From: Rhodococcus sp. BP22
GTDB taxonomy: Bacteria; Actinomycetota; Actinomycetes; Mycobacteriales; Mycobacteriaceae
Direction: 5' to 3'
DNA length: 64,000 nt
NCBI RefSeq assembly: GCF_014281965.1
Contig: NZ_JACFTB010000001.1
Coordinates: forward strand, 372,001-436,000
In this document: one piece after another, positions 61,783 to 64,000 of the stretch
How positions within the stretch are numbered: the first letter of the stretch is position 1
How the letters are laid out: the number at the start of each line of letters is the position of its first letter
Notes under the pieces: model-generated
Told to the model about the DNA's origin: nothing
The model's input: only the letters and a program-made list of their open reading frames with translations
Database searches by the model: none
Program-made: the position numbers and the translations under genes

Positions 61783-63386
61783 CCGGTGACGCAGTTGTGG
61801 TGGCCCCGAGTATCGAATACAGCCAGCTGGCACCGATGCTCATCATCTTCGGTGTCGCGGTTCTCGGAGTTCTCGTGGAAGCATTTCTTCCCAGGTCCGC
61901 CAGATATCCGGCACATGTCGGGCTCGCTATCGGTGGTATCGGCGCGGCTCTGGCAGCGGTTGTCGTGCTTGCGTTGTCCTTGGACGGAAGCGATTCCGCC
62001 GGCAGCCTTGCCATGATGGGTTCGGTTGTCATCGACCGCCCGGCATTGTTCTTGCAGGGAACCCTGTTGTTGATCGCGATCCCTTCGGTATTACTGATCG
62101 CCGAGCGAAGGGTCGAACCGAGCCTGGGCGCCGCACCCAAGAATGCGCCACCACGTGCAGATTCGTTTGCGCCACAAGCCTCGACTGTTCCAGGATCTCT
62201 GGCTGAGCGGCAAGCAACGCACGCCGGTGTCGCCCAGACAGAAGTGTTCCCGCTGACGATGTTCGCGTTGGGGGGCATGCTGCTGTTCCCGGCTTCGAAC
62301 GATCTGTTGACCATGTTCGTTGCCCTCGAGGTCTTGTCACTTCCGCTCTATCTTCTCTGCGGACTCGCCCGACGAAGGCGCTTACTGTCACAGGAAGCGG
62401 CATTGAAGTATTTTCTTCTGGGCGCATTCTCTTCGGCCTTCTTCCTGTTCGGATCGGCGTTGCTGTACGGATACGCCGGTTCCGTCACACTGGGTGATAT
62501 CGGTGATGCTGTATCCGCAGGCACCGGGAACGACGCCCTGGCGGTACTCGGTACCGCACTGGTGGGGGTCGGTCTCCTGTTCAAGATCGGTGCGATTCCT
62601 TTTCATTCATGGATCCCCGACGTCTATCAGGGCGCGCCGACGCCGATCACTGCTTTCATGGCGGCAGCGACGAAGGTCGCCGCGTTCGGCGCTATGACCA
62701 GAGTTTTCTACGTAGCGCTACCGGATCTCCGTTCCGAATGGCGACCCGCGCTGTGGGCTGTGGCAATCGCAACGATGCTGATCGGTGCCATCCTGGCGGT
62801 GACGCAGACCGACATCAAACGCATGCTTGCATATTCGTCGATTACGCACGCCGGGTTCATTCTGACCGGATTCATCGCCGTCGATGCCGCAGGACTGTCC
62901 TCGACGCTGTTCTACCTGTTCGTCTACGGATTCAGCACTGTCGCGGCATTTGCAGTGGTCACCGTTGTTCGTGACGAGTCCGGTGAGGTCGGCGACATCT
63001 CACGCTGGGCTGGCTTGGGCAAACAGTCACCATTGCTCGCTGGGGTATTTGCACTGTTGTTACTTGCGTTCGCCGGTATTCCATTGACCAGCGGATTTTT
63101 TGGAAAATTCGCTGTCTTTCAGGCAGCTGCGCAGGGTGGCGCAGCGCCACTCGTCGTGGTCGGTGTCGTGAGCAGCGCCATTGCTGCCGTGTTCTACATC
63201 CGGGTGATCGTGCTCATGTTCTTCTCCGAGCCGGCTTCGACCGAAAGTAGCCGAGCGACTGTAGTGACTCCGAGTGTTGCTACAACCTTGACGATCGGAA
63301 TCGGTGTGGGCGCGACCGTCGTCTTCGGTATTGTTCCCGGCCCGCTACTCGACCTGGCAGACCGAGCAGCGGTCTTCCTGAGCTAG
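61779..63386 (+). CDS. nuoN: NADH-quinone oxidoreductase subunit N
   Basis: Third antiporter-like subunit, 535 aa. VALEVLSLPLYLLCGLARRR, KIGAIPFHSWIPDVYQGAPT and AYSSITHAGFILTGF mark it. Between the third and fourth membrane segments (about residues 108-150) there is a polar insert with GAAPKNAPPRADSFAPQAS that E. coli NuoN lacks. ATG overlaps the nuoM stop; last gene of the operon, with only 39 bases to the next gene and no clear terminator. Confidence 0.96.
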   Translation: MTGDAVVVAPSIEYSQLAPMLIIFGVAVLGVLVEAFLPRSARYPAHVGLAIGGIGAALAAVVVLALSLDGSDSAGSLAMMGSVVIDRPALFLQGTLLLIAIPSVLLIAERRVEPSLGAAPKNAPPRADSFAPQASTVPGSLAERQATHAGVAQTEVFPLTMFALGGMLLFPASNDLLTMFVALEVLSLPLYLLCGLARRRRLLSQEAALKYFLLGAFSSAFFLFGSALLYGYAGSVTLGDIGDAVSAGTGNDALAVLGTALVGVGLLFKIGAIPFHSWIPDVYQGAPTPITAFMAAATKVAAFGAMTRVFYVALPDLRSEWRPALWAVAIATMLIGAILAVTQTDIKRMLAYSSITHAGFILTGFIAVDAAGLSSTLFYLFVYGFSTVAAFAVVTVVRDESGEVGDISRWAGLGKQSPLLAGVFALLLLAFAGIPLTSGFFGKFAVFQAAAQGGAAPLVVVGVVSSAIAAVFYIRVIVLMFFSEPASTESSRATVVTPSVATTLTIGIGVGATVVFGIVPGPLLDLADRAAVFLS

Positions 63387-63405
63387 AGCGGTGTGCTCGC
63401 GCACG

Positions 63406-63424
63406 GTGCGGTTAAGATCCGCAC
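63406..63424 (+). promoter_or_regulatory. palindrome over the -10 box of the EEP gene
   Basis: GTGCGG-TTAAGAT-CCGCAC. The loop contains TAAGAT (63413-63418), seven bases before the ATG at 63426. The symmetric arms flanking the -10 could be an operator. Confidence 0.45.
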
Positions 63425-63425
63425 A

Positions 63426-64000
63426 ATGCGGACAACAGTTACAAGATTGGTAGCGGGGGTCTGCCTGTCGATCTCGGTGTTGGGGTTGCTTGCCTACTTT
63501 TCCCGGGTCGACAACCGATATGTCGTGGCCCTCGCATCGTTCACACCGTTCCTTCTCTCTGCGTCGGTGATCGGCGCTGTTGTAGCCGCATTCGGACGAC
63601 GATGGATCCTATTCGCAGCGTCGGCGGCTGCTTTCGCGACGGGGGTCGGGCTTTTCGCTCCCTTGTACGTCCCCGGCTCGACCGCCGCAGCATCGGAGGA
63701 TTCCACTGGCCCGACTCTGCGAATCATGCAGTCGAACCTCATGCTCGGGCTGGCCGATCCCGATCAGATCGTCCGCGAGGTCATCGATCGTGACATCGAC
63801 ATCCTCACCGTCCAAGAACTCACGAACAGCGCCCTCAGTGGCCTCGACGCCGCGGGTCTGGAAGATCTGCTGCCCTACAAGTTCACCCGTCCCACCCCCG
63901 AAGGCGGAGGCGGCGCCGGCATCTACAGCCGCTTCCCGCTTGCGAACGAACGAGAGCTACCTACGTTTCTGCTGTGGAACCTGTCCACCGACATCGACGT
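63426..64000 (+). CDS. endonuclease/exonuclease/phosphatase family protein, N-terminal part, cut by window edge
   Basis: 191 codons visible, no stop before the edge. Three membrane helices at the N-terminus (about 8-22, 30-50, 56-75), then an extracytoplasmic EEP domain: TLRIMQSNLMLGLADPDQIV, VIDRDIDILTVQELTNSALS with the catalytic Glu of the metal site, and GGGGAGIYSRFPLA. This layout is common in actinobacterial membrane-anchored EEP proteins of unknown substrate. Probably leaderless; independent of the nuo operon. Confidence 0.85.
   Translation, partial: MRTTVTRLVAGVCLSISVLGLLAYFSRVDNRYVVALASFTPFLLSASVIGAVVAAFGRRWILFAASAAAFATGVGLFAPLYVPGSTAAASEDSTGPTLRIMQSNLMLGLADPDQIVREVIDRDIDILTVQELTNSALSGLDAAGLEDLLPYKFTRPTPEGGGGAGIYSRFPLANERELPTFLLWNLSTDID

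Overview
The window reads as chromosomal DNA of a GC-rich, mycolic-acid-type actinobacterium, most probably Rhodococcus or a close relative. The evidence is the codon bias, the frequent GTG starts, and a gene order that follows the Mycobacterium tuberculosis fadE20-hflX-dapF-miaA-miaB-recX-recA-pspA-clgR-pgsA-ftsK-rnj-dapA-thyX block and, around gluABCD, the Corynebacterium glutamicum order miaB-gluABCD-recX-recA. Orthology statements are from memory of these genomes; no search was run. I see no rRNA, tRNA, CRISPR array, insertion sequence or prophage.

Layout. 1-8.8 kb: the start of a FadE20-like acyl-CoA dehydrogenase, then a complete fructose phosphotransferase system (ptsI plus a uracil permease on the minus strand; fruR-fruK-fruA-ptsH on the plus strand from a shared divergent promoter), then a secreted protein of unknown function. 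8.8-16.9 kb: hflX, dapF, miaA, a conserved Rv2728c-like gene, a DUF349 protein, a membrane protein and miaB. 17-20.4 kb: the glutamate importer gluABCD, closed by a strong bidirectional terminator facing recX. 20.5-28 kb: a long minus-strand series of recX, recA (LexA box plus a RecA-NDp/PafBC-type promoter), DUF3046, a glycosyltransferase, a TetR regulator, a small membrane protein, pspM, pspA, clgR, the wreck of cinA, and pgsA. 28-43.9 kb: argA, YciI, ftsK, a TIGR03085 protein, a TSUP transporter, rnj, dapA, thyX, an orphan ribbon-helix-helix protein with a triple operator, zwf, a YcaQ-like DNA glycosylase, a flavodoxin, a membrane protein, dapB, an ABC ATPase and an alcohol dehydrogenase. 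44-47.5 kb: a GH63-type glucosidase, a RibD/DHFR-like protein and a 61-residue unknown. 47.6-63.4 kb: a receiver-domain protein followed by the full 14-gene nuoA-N operon for respiratory complex I, with most genes overlapping by 4 bases. 63.4 kb to the edge: the start of an endonuclease/exonuclease/phosphatase family protein.

Functional themes are sugar uptake and phosphorylation, glutamate uptake, diaminopimelate/lysine synthesis (dapF, dapA, dapB), tRNA modification, DNA damage response, envelope stress and respiration.

The least expected signals are: a set of fourteen genes whose start codon lies 6-8 nt after a TANNNT -10 box, implying leaderless mRNAs and resolving several start sites; a cinA gene reduced to its first and last codons; the compound recA control region; a triple TGRCGTCA operator on an orphan RHH gene; a receiver protein ahead of nuo that lacks the conserved lysine; and recurrent 15-bp tandem duplications. 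I did not find a clear new multi-gene system; the region is mostly conserved core chromosome.
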